Below, one piece after another: positions 12,301 through 19,989 of a stretch of 64,000 nt of DNA. Location of the stretch: the IMG/VR virus record IMGVR_UViG_3300010157_000046, positions 27,035 through 91,034 of that record, one strand, 5' to 3'. A program made the position numbers and the translations under genes. The notes beneath the pieces are model-generated. The model made no database searches, was not told the origin of the DNA, and saw only the letters and a program-made list of their open reading frames with translations. This DNA is from a virus. Numbering within the stretch: the first letter of the stretch is position 1; each line of letters begins with the position of its first letter.

Positions 12301-15300
12301 AGGTAAACTACTGATAGGAAGTCCAACTGGCGCAGACAACTACGGCCGGGTTGGACAATTTGTTAACTTAGATCGATTGCCTGCTTGGAAAATATTGCGT
12401 CAACAACAACCAGTGGTCGATGTTGAGTTGTTGAACAGTGTATACATGTATAACAAGTTACAAAGTCAAGAAACTTATTTCTTTGATTTCATTGATCCGT
12501 TGCAAGGTAAAATATTAGGAGTTGCTAGACAAAATATTGATTTTATCAGTCAAGTAAATCCAGCTCAATATAATTTTGGGCCAATCAACAATATTGGTAA
12601 CTTCTGGGGATCCGAACGTGTGGGAACAATTTGGTGGGATACAACAAATGCACGATTTATTGATCCCAATCAAGATGATATTGTGTATGCTAGCCGTCGC
12701 TGGGGACAGTTATTTCCTGGCAGCACAGTAGACATTTATCAATGGGTTGCTAGCTCAACACCGCCAGCTGGTTACGCCAGCGAAGGTCAACCATTAAACA
12801 CTACCAGCTATTCAGTAAGAGCACATTTAAACGCCACTGGCACATTTGAAACTGTTTATTATTTCTGGGTTTCAGGAATCACAACCATTGCTGTCAACGA
12901 AGGGAAAACTCTCAGCACAACTGGTATTGCCAGATACGTCGAAGAGCCACGCAGTAGTGGTATACCTTATATTGCGGCGCTTGATGCCAGCACAGTGGCA
13001 ATCTATAATGGGTCGCAATATCTTTCGGCTTCTGACACTATCCTGCATGTAGATTTTTCACAAGAATTATCAGATGCCAATATTCATACTGAATTCCAAT
13101 TGATTGCTGATGGTGATCCAACCAGTTTCCTTGCCGATAATCTTTATCAAAAGTTACAAGACAGTTTCTGTGGATACAATCAAAATGGTGCACAGGTTCC
13201 AGATCCATTCTTGAGTCCTCCTGAACAGTATGGGGTAGCATTTAGTCCTCGTCAAAGTTTGTTTGTTGATCGCTTAATGGCATTAGAAAACTATTTGACA
13301 AGAACCAACGAAATACTAAAGTATTTGCCCATTGTCGAACAACGCAGATTTATATTGTTAAATTCTAGCGAACCTATTCCAGCCGCTGGCAGTGAACAAT
13401 ACAACAAAGTATTGGACAATATTGAACAGTTGAGTTACCAAAACTTCTATCAAGTTCCATTGGGATACAAGTATTTGATTTTGTCGGACAGCACCTACAA
13501 TGGCGCTTGGACAATTTATGAGGTTGTGTTGGAATCCAATGCTTCGGCAGCACCTAGAGTTCCGCAGTTGGTTAGAATTCAGAATTTCAATACAAAAAAT
13601 TACTGGAATTACATTGACTGGTACAAACTAGGTTATAACTCATCGACCGTACCGGTTGCTCAAGTTCCAAATTATTCTAGTCTTGTAACACTTGATGTGT
13701 CTGTAGGAGCCAGTGTCAAAGTCACAGCTAATGCACAAAATAAATGGGAAATTTATGTTAAGACCGCCACCGGATGGGAGCGTGTTGGGCTACAAGACGG
13801 TACCATTGCTTTTGATAACACATTGTGGGATTATGCTGCAGGACGTTATGGGTTTGATGCAGAAGTATATGACGCTCAATACTATGACCAAGAACCAGCA
13901 ATAGAAACACGCAATATCATACAAGCAATCAACACTGAATTGTTTATAAATGATCTAGCCATCTTTAAGAATCAACTGTTGATTCTCATGTTCAAATTTA
14001 TATTGACTGAAGAACAAGCGCCAGATTGGCTAATGAAGACCAGCTTTATTAATGTTCGTCACGACATTAGATCATTGTTGCCGTTTCCGACCTATCGTCG
14101 AGACAATCAAGACTTTGTGTCTGATTACTTGCAAGAAGTCAAGCCATACCATGTGCAGGTCAAACAGTTTAATCTAGTGTATAAAGGACAAGATGACTAT
14201 CCGGGATTTGCTACTGACTTTGACAACCCATCTTATTACGATACTGCACTGGAAATACCGCAGTTTGTCAGTCCAATTTTATTACCGTATACCAAGAGCA
14301 CTGCAACAGGAACTGGCAAGGCCAGCGACATTGCAGACACTCCGGCGGATGCAGAAATTTGGGCAACAACACCTTGGCAAGAATGGTTTAACAATTATTT
14401 GTTGAGTTTAATGTCAGTTAGTGTTACTGCAACCGGATCAGGTTATGCTACAGAACCAGAAGTGGTGATTGGAACCAAGTGGACAGCTGATACAGCATAC
14501 ACCGTGGGCCAACAGGTATTTTACGGATCTAATTTATATTCAGTGACCATATCTGGAACTTCTGCTGATATCCCGCCAGAATTTACAACAGGTAGTCAAC
14601 TGGTCGGAACAGCTACTTTGGCCTATGTTGGAACACCAGCTACCGCAGTGGCAGTTATTAATTCTTCATTACAAGTAATAGCAGTCAATGTCGTCAATGA
14701 AGGTTCTGGGTATACTACAAACCCTGTGATAACATTTGTAAGTGATACTGGCATAGGGGCACAAGCCCGAGCAAACATGGGCAATCCGCTTGTGCGCGAA
14801 TTCAACATGACTATTAAGTATGACCGCTATGAATACTTGAGCACCATCACTGACTGGGACTATTTGGTAGCTAGTTATCCTGCCAACACTCAAGTTCGAT
14901 TTGCAAATACTGTGTGGCAAGCAATTGATACAGTAACTAATACACCAATTGTGCTTGATTCAATAGGAACGGCCGTAGCATACACATTAACTGTGCCGTC
15001 GACTACAGGATTGACCACAGGTATGATCGTAACCGGCCTTGGAATACCAGCAGACACAACTGTTACTTTAATCAACGATGTTGACAACGTTGTAACAATT
15101 AGTCGTGCAGTATTACAGTCGATCAACTTGGAACCTGTGAATTTCTACAACCCATTTATCATTGAAGAATGGAACAGAGTGTCGGCCAGCACGTTGAGTG
15201 GTATCGACCGAACACAAGGTTTTTATCTGCCCACAGTTAACCAGCCTGGTCGTAGTTTGCCATTGTTAATAGATGGTCTTAACTACCCAGGTGTTCAAGT

Positions 15301-17776
15301 GTATGCCTTGGACTTTTCATACAACACTGGATATGATGTGGGCAATTATGATATCAATCCTTTTGATAATATCAGCATTAGCCCAGAAGGTTTTCCAACC
15401 TATGATCCTGCCCTGTTAGATGCTGCCTATTCAAGTTCGTTTGATGACGTATTCTTAGGAACTAGACCCACTGATATCAATGTCGATGGTGGTGGATACA
15501 TTGATGTATTCAGCAGTTACGCACCAGAAGAGTTGGTTCCGGGCAGTGAGTTTGACACTTTAGATTTCCGTGTTTACACCGCTCCAGGATTTGATAACAC
15601 TGGTCTTGGACACGGGTTCCCAGCCGTTTCTCAGAGATATGTATACAATTCAGCAGCCCCTGTATCGAGCTTTGCTGGATTATTAGAGTACCCATTTACA
15701 GTTGTTGTGTTTAACACAACGCTGGGCTTGGCCATTCAACCAGTTAATTTTGATTGGGTCAACTATGAAGTCACACTAGGCCTAACTGAAACTGACGGTG
15801 ATATTATAGATCTTTATGTGACCGGAGTTGGCGGTGGCAACCAACTGTACCTCAACACATATAATCAAGAGATGCTTGATGAAGTGACAGTGCCGTTTGC
15901 AGTGGCATCTGCTTACAATATTGCCACAACATACGTTCAAGGTGATGTGGTTTCTTATGGTGATGATTTTTATCGTGCTACCGCAGTGACCACTGGTAAT
16001 CTTCCAGTTAATTTAGTTGGATGGACATTGATATCAAAAGGTGCCGTCATCTATACAACTATAGTCAATGACGTTATGACTTACCCTGGGATATTGATTT
16101 ACAACGGCGAGAATCAATTGATTGTAGGAACTGATTATACTGTTACCAGCAGTGGTGGGTCAACTACTATCACGTTTGCTACTACATACGATAATACAGC
16201 TCGTATTAACTTGGCTGTGCTTGGGTATGCCGTTGATGGTATAACTCATAGTTGGAGCCTGCCCGTGGATCAAAGTTTTATATCCGATGGCAATACTACC
16301 ACTGTTGATTTGATCAACAGTATGCAAGGAACCAATCAAGTTAATCTTGTTGTATCGTTTAACGGCAATAGAATGAACCCTTATCAAGGCAGTGAATACC
16401 TAGGCGACGGAGTTACAGATGTATATCAGTTGCCCAACAGCTATGGATACAATCCTGCACTAGTGTCTGATAACGACGTACTCGTATTTGTTGATAATAT
16501 TAAATTAATTCAAGATACAGATTATGTTGTTGATGCGTACGATGGGATCTCTAATTACAGAACCATAACATTTACTACTGCTCCAGTAACTGGATCTAAA
16601 ATATTATTGTCAGTTGCAACTGATTGTGGATATCGAGTATACAACAATTCGTTAACATTCTTACCTGGCAGCATACCAGCTGATGGTGACAGTATTGACA
16701 TAATAACTTGGAACGACACTGCTGAACAAGACCTGTTGACCGAAGTATTTGTAGGCCCTGGCTCAATCAACAATAATACATTTGATATCGGACGTGAAAT
16801 TACCAACCCAGCACGAATGTTAGTGACACTAAATGGTTACTACTTGTTCAACGGAATCGACTACATACTGAACGGCACTAGTATAACTATTTCAGGACAG
16901 ACTATTATATCAACAGATGTGCTGGCCATTACACTGTTTACCAATAGGGTAGTACCAAATCCAACTGCTTTCCGCATATTCCAAGACATGCGTCAAGTTC
17001 AAGCCACCTACAGAATAACACCCAGCACTACGACCACTTTAGTTCAATCAGTTGCAGTTCTTGATGACATTATCTATGTAGAGGATGCAACCGCATTGGG
17101 CGACCCAAATCTTGCCACAGCTTACAACAATAACATTTCTTATGTCGTTGGTGATGTGGTCATGTATGGTGATGGTTTTTACCAAGCCATTGAGCCTACT
17201 GTTGGCCACTTGCCAACCGACACTGATTACTGGATCGTAACTGACGGAGCTGCAAACATCTGGGGAATTCTTACCATCAACGGTGAACGGATCATGTATC
17301 GTCATAGAGACACTGTGGCCAACACAGTCAGCGGATTATTACGCGGAACAGCAGGAACAGCAATCACTATCCATACAGCGGGCACAGCGGTTTACAACAT
17401 GGGACGTGAAAACTTAATGCCACTTACTTGCCAGAATTATATTGTATCAAACATAACCAACCCGCTAGAGTCTGGTGTAAACCTAGGTGACGGAACAACT
17501 GTTGAATTTACCGCTGACATTGACATCAGTCAAGAGCCCAGTGCAACACGTGATGAGTCAGTAGAAGTATACATAGGTGGAACCAGAATTCCTGATACTG
17601 ACTACACGATCACTGCTGATAATCCTGTTACTGTGGAGTTTAACACAGCACCACCTACTGGTTACGAGGTAGCTATTTTAGTTAAACGAGCACACACTTG
17701 GTATAATTTAGCAACACCAGACTTGCCACTCAATGAAACTGACACTATATGTGCAAGGTTTTTACAGGGACGATAA
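3323..17776 (+). CDS. Giant modular virion structural protein (4817 aa), gp7/gp8 position
   Basis: Single uninterrupted 4817-residue ORF directly coupled to the gp6-like gene, so probably a baseplate or tail-fibre scaffold. The N-terminus ('DFLPEIFQT..N', 'LDQL.QEP', 'GFVGRR') resembles large structural proteins of T4-like marine phages. Visible modules are: (a) repeated beta-sandwich units with a 'V.VND/VNG....DY.V' core near residues 1210, 2490, 2565, 2690, 4255, 4370-4430, 4495 and 4730-4790; (b) seven FG-GAP-like repeats (FG..., then VGAP/IGSP/VSAP) at about 2328, 2376, 2432, 2620, 2742, 2895 and 2984; (c) four short CBM5/12-like units (Y..GD.V.Y....Y.A) near 1915, 3719, 4198 and 4601. 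Adhesion or carbohydrate contact is inferred from these modules. Exact T4 equivalence is uncertain. Confidence 0.7.
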   Translation: MARTRSVDFLPEIFQTSTNRQVLAATLDQLIQEPQLKQIQGFVGRRVGPGVIPGDYYVTEPTATRTNYQLEPGVVQIDPTNSKKVVDAITYPGITDALNLQGAVTQNADQLYTSEYYAWDPFVDFDKYVNYAQYYWLPGGPNAVDVFTGAVPLTDNFVVTRDNGAYTFTGVSGENPTLTLVRGGSYTFQVAQNETSSVNFRVSNQGTSAWVIDYDINPTLTLVRGNTYTFTLVSTPALPFYIKTQQTLGINNLFTEGVINNGAATGTITFTVPQNAPDTLYYNNSTQMNMQGVFTIVDATPGTGPDFWIQTDPGVNGRIPSTPNISSRLGPVNGVTNNGIDLGTITFDVPFSNAQDFYYDLPYIDTNGGQVGLITNLQFDQLNNVFVDQFLAENPTGIDGITNLEGRTIVFTEPDPDPSAGGWLIKSQFDPLVRTAPPEDPVLAGPGSFDSLDFDQTTPIADVAIQRSVWQIQYITAEGGGQYMRLTSVYDIPDLYKFNIQFGTVYSNTSWYKDELGAFQQIPLLAATRNRLYYQDGIDPGIFGEINLINQSAADALDILDILGKKNYTSPNGVIFTNGLKVQFIGSVVPASYQGNSYYVEGVGTAIQLLLVTDFVTPETYTQSSSVPYDSTLYDFGNYDASLNQPAVPDYLTINRASPDLNPWTRSNRWFHISVIEQSAAYNNSVLVVDNALRARRPILEFRSGTRLFDFGTKSKQPVDIIDFSNTDALSTVNGATGYGVDGYNLINGSRIIFAVDDDPDVRDKIYVVEFITPDTVPPLLAEPVINLVPATNGNIVVDNSVVCLSGLTLQGKSFWFNGVSWIAAQQKTSTNQAPLFNIYDANGVSFSDPVVYPSSNFRGSKLFSYAPSSNGKDPVLGFAIKYLSLSNIGDIVFDNNLYTDTFNYTIDSVGYTKNISLGFVREYLDRLAYKRELGWQTAAVPSRARQQFQFSYDGRPLQLDVAALPDTTVPGIQLYVSSEFQESYKYSVATTDNSTTITWVDAKYNNGTVFAAGDVVEVLVLSDQSSKVAFYQVPINLENNPLNVNSPYFTVGTARTHYESICENLLGLVGPINGNNNTRDLGNIIPYGTNIIQNSSPMTLAGYFMRSKQYNIFDSLAYSSREYEQYKAQLLNAAVTTDYTNYTVPAMLTAIVTQLVAGRTQTNPFYWTDMLPANPVYTTTTTTYSQISTPTFNLNTTYNFTSSNYQSVLVYVNDVLLQSGYDYVVSTDTPTLTITVPLSAGDVIVIQEYATTYGTFVPNTPTKLGLYPAFQPKIYYDTTYVNPAWVIQGHDGSLTLAFGDFRDQLLLEFETRIFNNLKIKSEIPLTITDVTPGQFRSTGYSLAEINQILAPSFLNWLGWNKLTYSEQTYNSANQFTWNYSAAGNKLTGSTTSSESPMPVGAWRGIYQYFYDTPTPQATPWEMLGFSQEPTWWTEVYGPAPYTSGNLVLWDDLAAGKVADPAGTYYRPKYARPGLAQVIPVDSEGQLLSPFISVVGQYDSSQWQKSWVFGDEGPVEYSWRTSSAFPFAVMRLLALTRPAKFFSLFADRDLYKYDADLEQFLYNQRYRLDANGVEVYGNGLSKASYIDWIVDYNRQLGINSTDKLTADLSLLDVRLCYRMGTFTDKQYLEIVAETASPDSTNSSLLIPDNSYNLLVYKNQPFSQTLYSAVIVQVVAGGWSVTGYSLTNPYFEILASRTGGPTRVITAGGTRVTVPTTYSQNIVQVPYGYVFTNQTVVADFLLSYGALLESQGLVFDARENGKTLDWNQMVQEYLYWANQGWMTGSVISLNPTAQQLTLVTAEAVVDSIVTQTPENLILDQNRTTIPTAQLVIDRYENTFRVNSLNEQTISYIALRQTSYESLVILDNVSVFGDLLYDPATGARQSRVTVIATVAADWNGQLDAQGFINNNTQTVKEWQPLQKYTKGEIVIYKNNYWQALDIVQPSAQWNQSLWSQSNYTKIQGGLLQNIPLLSNQLANSYDVNQANLQLEQDLFAFGLIGFRPRQYMVDLNLGDISQVNLYQQLIQDKGTLNSVRLLTNANLNKETAQYQIYENWGIQRGIYGANANRRFVEMRLNEALLTANPGTVQIIAPQESSIADQTILYADLWRESYNVTSPDIFPTAVMPVADSALPSAGYVNLQDVDITVFDLEGQLGLATGVLNTIGIGTTVWAAKSNAYDWNVYRCTEVPGYISSATPNLNGTTIVTFTRPPGLVVGDIVIIRFLDTTVDGVYRVLALPGLTSVAIALTITNAVTGSGLGFSLQTMRVSQASDVITLPYADALVPGAKVWVDNNGSGLWEVLEKTDPFTDAGAITPKVPVVNSGYGSSVAQGYQNIIAMIGAPTGGDDATGAIYTYVKDVNDNYSENSILSLSAADTLGFGNAMQIGYQNWAVVGASASNGNQGYAVAIYRATGSTAFEERQLLTSPDGDFSNAEFGYSVTISQDEQWMYVSAPGQNKVYPYGRITIPRQQAEFITPGVYQVYNVGGIIEFDNELQLAVVLNNNLLTIGVDYTVGGTVINLAGIPPANEKLFVTRKVQQDYVGDGVETVFDLGPYLYTADNIYSFIVYVNDVIQVPDVDYTFSTSGNSPITFATAPDLDSAIKIISGTYWQPMAAIEGPASARFGSSIHTTTDGRQIIIGANNDSSAPVAHCGAVYVFDRSVTRYIISDTSQLTYTLPAGYQDPVAVVLNNVYLTNSAQYINGQFAVTGGDVVLDVVLNVGDILEIESNIFTQVQKIVPDTPYDESAFGTAVDVCPNNCSIYTGAPVDGTILVAAGSVQRNVNQARVYGTTTSTNSNPTLTAGNTIRVNNMPVAVPAGPDNTVEGLAQAIIDAAIPNVTASASNGLLTISIVNVAAADAYNRLTVWPGITGTAFADLGFNSYAYTQTITSPNPTASANFGAALNIDTTALTLVVGAPRGDLYEAVIFDNGTTYFDDRSTTFFNGIVESGVVYTFDYLPSATDSVTNPGNFVFGQQIYDSLTDPLDQWGSAVNYTTGKLLIGSPTGADNYGRVGQFVNLDRLPAWKILRQQQPVVDVELLNSVYMYNKLQSQETYFFDFIDPLQGKILGVARQNIDFISQVNPAQYNFGPINNIGNFWGSERVGTIWWDTTNARFIDPNQDDIVYASRRWGQLFPGSTVDIYQWVASSTPPAGYASEGQPLNTTSYSVRAHLNATGTFETVYYFWVSGITTIAVNEGKTLSTTGIARYVEEPRSSGIPYIAALDASTVAIYNGSQYLSASDTILHVDFSQELSDANIHTEFQLIADGDPTSFLADNLYQKLQDSFCGYNQNGAQVPDPFLSPPEQYGVAFSPRQSLFVDRLMALENYLTRTNEILKYLPIVEQRRFILLNSSEPIPAAGSEQYNKVLDNIEQLSYQNFYQVPLGYKYLILSDSTYNGAWTIYEVVLESNASAAPRVPQLVRIQNFNTKNYWNYIDWYKLGYNSSTVPVAQVPNYSSLVTLDVSVGASVKVTANAQNKWEIYVKTATGWERVGLQDGTIAFDNTLWDYAAGRYGFDAEVYDAQYYDQEPAIETRNIIQAINTELFINDLAIFKNQLLILMFKFILTEEQAPDWLMKTSFINVRHDIRSLLPFPTYRRDNQDFVSDYLQEVKPYHVQVKQFNLVYKGQDDYPGFATDFDNPSYYDTALEIPQFVSPILLPYTKSTATGTGKASDIADTPADAEIWATTPWQEWFNNYLLSLMSVSVTATGSGYATEPEVVIGTKWTADTAYTVGQQVFYGSNLYSVTISGTSADIPPEFTTGSQLVGTATLAYVGTPATAVAVINSSLQVIAVNVVNEGSGYTTNPVITFVSDTGIGAQARANMGNPLVREFNMTIKYDRYEYLSTITDWDYLVASYPANTQVRFANTVWQAIDTVTNTPIVLDSIGTAVAYTLTVPSTTGLTTGMIVTGLGIPADTTVTLINDVDNVVTISRAVLQSINLEPVNFYNPFIIEEWNRVSASTLSGIDRTQGFYLPTVNQPGRSLPLLIDGLNYPGVQVYALDFSYNTGYDVGNYDINPFDNISISPEGFPTYDPALLDAAYSSSFDDVFLGTRPTDINVDGGGYIDVFSSYAPEELVPGSEFDTLDFRVYTAPGFDNTGLGHGFPAVSQRYVYNSAAPVSSFAGLLEYPFTVVVFNTTLGLAIQPVNFDWVNYEVTLGLTETDGDIIDLYVTGVGGGNQLYLNTYNQEMLDEVTVPFAVASAYNIATTYVQGDVVSYGDDFYRATAVTTGNLPVNLVGWTLISKGAVIYTTIVNDVMTYPGILIYNGENQLIVGTDYTVTSSGGSTTITFATTYDNTARINLAVLGYAVDGITHSWSLPVDQSFISDGNTTTVDLINSMQGTNQVNLVVSFNGNRMNPYQGSEYLGDGVTDVYQLPNSYGYNPALVSDNDVLVFVDNIKLIQDTDYVVDAYDGISNYRTITFTTAPVTGSKILLSVATDCGYRVYNNSLTFLPGSIPADGDSIDIITWNDTAEQDLLTEVFVGPGSINNNTFDIGREITNPARMLVTLNGYYLFNGIDYILNGTSITISGQTIISTDVLAITLFTNRVVPNPTAFRIFQDMRQVQATYRITPSTTTTLVQSVAVLDDIIYVEDATALGDPNLATAYNNNISYVVGDVVMYGDGFYQAIEPTVGHLPTDTDYWIVTDGAANIWGILTINGERIMYRHRDTVANTVSGLLRGTAGTAITIHTAGTAVYNMGRENLMPLTCQNYIVSNITNPLESGVNLGDGTTVEFTADIDISQEPSATRDESVEVYIGGTRIPDTDYTITADNPVTVEFNTAPPTGYEVAILVKRAHTWYNLATPDLPLNETDTICARFLQGR

Positions 17777-17795
17777 TTCAAGGTAAATAATATAC

Positions 17796-17945
17796 ATGGA
17801 AAAAAATACCCAACAATCCGCACAACAAAAGCCGACGGCTACTAAGCCCAAACGGCCCAACGAAACCAGTGCCATATCAGTCGAAGGGTTTGTAAAAATA
17901 TTTGATCCTAAAACCAAAGAGACATTTGTGGAGAAACGAGCATGA
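17796..17945 (+). CDS. 49-aa peptide sharing the N-terminal motif of the next gene
   Basis: ATG at 17796, stop TGA at 17943-17945, overlapping the next ATG (17942) as ATGA. The first half is low-complexity (Q, K, P, T rich) and the second half reads S-V-E-G-F-V-K-I-F-D-P, then E-T-F-V-E-K-R-A. The downstream protein begins with the same pattern (K-I-E-G-F-V-K-I-T-D-P, then E-V-L-V-D-K-K-N-A). It is therefore a free copy of the N-terminal anchor segment of a structural protein. Function is unknown; it may be a small virion connector or a decayed duplicate. The coupling and the preserved frame favour expression. Confidence 0.55.
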   Translation: MEKNTQQSAQQKPTATKPKRPNETSAISVEGFVKIFDPKTKETFVEKRA

Positions 17946-18559
17946 TTCAACCAGGCCTGGCCAAAATTGAAGGTTTTGTCAAAATAACTGACCCTAACTC
18001 CGGCGAAGTTCTAGTAGATAAAAAGAACGCAATTCATTACGAGAATATCAGTATTGCAATGGCTCAGACTTTGAGCAACCGCACCAGTGCCCAAGGTGGC
18101 GGCTGGATTTACGAAATGGCATTTGGCAATGGTGGATCAAGCGTGGATCCAACTGGCGTAATTACATATTTGCCGCCCAACATAACTGGCCAAAATGCCG
18201 ACTTATATAACGAAACTTATGCCAAAGTTGTAGACGACAACAGCGCAGCAGATGTAGATCCTGCAAACAACTATATGACAGTAATTCATACCACTGGCAT
18301 GCCCTATACAGATATTTTAGTGACTTGTTTGTTAGATTACGGCGAACCTGCTGGACAACAAGCATTTGACAACAGTACGAATTTTAATGGCGAATACGTA
18401 TTTGATGAGCTGGGACTCAAGAGTTGGGCCGGTAGTGCAACTGATTTAATGTTGATTACTCATGTGATTTTTCATCCTGTGCAAAAGAGTTTAAATCGCC
18501 AGATTCAAATTGAATATACCCTACGTATTCAGACACTTACTAACCTAAGTGCTGCATAA
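17942..18559 (+). CDS. Tail/baseplate-associated structural protein
   Basis: 205 residues, ATG at 17942 overlapping the 49-aa ORF. The N-terminal 'EGFVKI.DP..GEVLVDK.NAIHYENIS.A.AQ.L' pattern is one I recognise from conserved structural proteins located between wedge and fibre genes in T4-like cyanophages. The remainder is beta-rich ('EMAFGNGG', 'NGEYVFDELGLKSW', 'LITHVIFHPV..S.NR.I.IEYTLRI'). No enzyme motif is visible. Position between the giant virion protein and the fibre genes supports a tail connector or fibre-attachment role. Two CATAAATA boxes around its stop (18555-18562, 18580-18587) may start late transcription of the following gene. Confidence 0.55.
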   Translation: MIQPGLAKIEGFVKITDPNSGEVLVDKKNAIHYENISIAMAQTLSNRTSAQGGGWIYEMAFGNGGSSVDPTGVITYLPPNITGQNADLYNETYAKVVDDNSAADVDPANNYMTVIHTTGMPYTDILVTCLLDYGEPAGQQAFDNSTNFNGEYVFDELGLKSWAGSATDLMLITHVIFHPVQKSLNRQIQIEYTLRIQTLTNLSAA

Positions 18560-18587
18560 ATATGAGTATATTAAGGTCGCATAAATA
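18555..18587 (+). promoter_or_regulatory. Two T4-late-like boxes (CATAAATA) before the fibre gene
   Basis: CATAAATA occurs at 18555-18562 and again at 18580-18587, each one base from the T4 late consensus TATAAATA. They sit in the only gap upstream of the fibre gene starting at 18611, which has a GGAG ribosome site near 18597-18600. Plausible late promoters by position; the first overlaps the previous stop codon. Confidence 0.35.
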
Positions 18588-18610
18588 AGAATAGGACGGA
18601 GTGAACAAGA

Positions 18611-19900
18611 ATGTCATACATAATTAACTTAACAAATGGATCAGTATTAACCACCATTGCAGATGGTACTCTTAATACTACCGCTTGTAGCATGGCTTTA
18701 CCGGGTAAAAACTACGCCGGTTATGGCATATATTTAGATGACAATTTTGTCCATCTATTAGAAAACAGTTCCAACAGCACAGCGCCAACAACACCATTGA
18801 TTGGTCAGTTGTGGTGGAATAGTACGAACAAAATAATGAGTGTGTGGAACGGCACAGTTTGGAAAACAATCAGTTCAGCAACATCCAGTGCTTCTGCACC
18901 TAGTTCAAATGTCCAAGGCGACTTGTGGTATGATACCACTAACCAACAATTAAATGTTTATTCTGGTACAACATGGATCTTGGTCGGTCCGGCTTTCACC
19001 AATGCACAAGGCACTACTGGTGCTATTCCTGCCACAGTAACAGATAACAGTGCTGTTGCACATACTATTTTACAACTTTATGTTGGCGGTGTTTTGATGG
19101 GTATCATGAGCAAAGACACCACTGCATTTACTCCTAGTCCTGCTATCGCTGGATTTGCTACCATTAAACCTGGCTTACAACTCAGCACAGTCAGCGCGGC
19201 CTACGTATTCCAAGGCTCAATTACCAATGCTGATACTCTAGGACCTTCTAGCCTTGCTGCCACTAGCTTTATGCGAGCAGATGCTGCCGCAACTACCACT
19301 GGTAAAATAACTACCACCAACAACCAAGGATTATCAGTAGGATCAAACGGTGACTTTACTGTTGCAGTCGCAGGATCCGATATAAACATCAGCAATAATG
19401 ACACCAATGGCAACATCAACTTTGGCGCGAACATTGCCGGAACACCTACCACAGTGTTGACTATCAGTGGCGCCAGTGGAATTGTTAGTAGCGCAACTGG
19501 AATCAATGCCAATTATGCTGACTTGGCAGAACGGTTTGCGTCAGATACAGAATTGAGTCCAGGCACAGTGGTCGAACTGGGCGGCTCAGCAGAAATCACA
19601 CAAGTCGACTCGGATCTAAGCGAAAATGTGTTTGGAGTCATAAGTACCAGAGCGGCATATATGATGAATGGTGCTGCCGGAACAAATGCCACACATCCTC
19701 CAGTAGCAATGACTGGACGAGTTCCTGTTAGGACCATTGGTCAAGTGCGTAAAGGCGATAGACTAGTGAGTGCAGGTAACGGCCTGGCCAGAGCAGCAAA
19801 GTCCGGTGAAGCCACTGCATTCAACGTGATTGGCCGTGCGTTACGAGACAAAATAGACGAAGGCGAAGCCTACGTCGAAGCTATTGTTACAATTAAATAA
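18611..19900 (+). CDS. Tail fibre protein with C-terminal chaperone-like domain
   Basis: 429 residues. The N-terminal part has two copies of a fibre repeat, 'GQLWWNSTNK.MSVWNGT.WK.I' and 'GDLWYDTTNQQLNVYSGTTW..V', typical of phage and cyanophage fibres. A low-complexity S/T/N/G shaft follows. The C-terminal ~130 residues ('NYADLAERF', 'L.PGTVVELGG', 'FGVISTRAAYMM', 'GRVPVRTIG.V.KGDRLV', 'VIGRAL') match the pattern of the peptidase-G2-like intramolecular chaperone tails seen on trimeric fibres. Inferred role: receptor-contacting or whisker-like fibre. Whether the tail is cleaved cannot be told from sequence. It belongs to the late block. Confidence 0.65.
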   Translation: MSYIINLTNGSVLTTIADGTLNTTACSMALPGKNYAGYGIYLDDNFVHLLENSSNSTAPTTPLIGQLWWNSTNKIMSVWNGTVWKTISSATSSASAPSSNVQGDLWYDTTNQQLNVYSGTTWILVGPAFTNAQGTTGAIPATVTDNSAVAHTILQLYVGGVLMGIMSKDTTAFTPSPAIAGFATIKPGLQLSTVSAAYVFQGSITNADTLGPSSLAATSFMRADAAATTTGKITTTNNQGLSVGSNGDFTVAVAGSDINISNNDTNGNINFGANIAGTPTTVLTISGASGIVSSATGINANYADLAERFASDTELSPGTVVELGGSAEITQVDSDLSENVFGVISTRAAYMMNGAAGTNATHPPVAMTGRVPVRTIGQVRKGDRLVSAGNGLARAAKSGEATAFNVIGRALRDKIDEGEAYVEAIVTIK

Positions 19901-19903
19901 ATA
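19896..19903 (+). promoter_or_regulatory. Late-promoter-like box (AATAAATA)
   Basis: AATAAATA overlapping the stop of the fibre gene, one base from TATAAATA, about 87 bp before the next start at 19990. A purine-rich 'AAAGGGA' ribosome site lies at about 19973-19979. The rest of the 89-bp gap shows nothing recognisable. Confidence 0.25.
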
Positions 19904-19989
19904 TGCACGACAGGATTAAAATCACCCAGCGATTATTGACAATAATTGCGTTGAAATTGATCAACTAATACAAAGGGAAACAAAATAAA

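Noticed and set aside
3389-17305. Many antisense and alternate-frame ORFs of 60-104 aa across the giant gene
   Set aside because: All overlap one continuous 4817-codon frame with consistent modules; no ribosome sites or family patterns.
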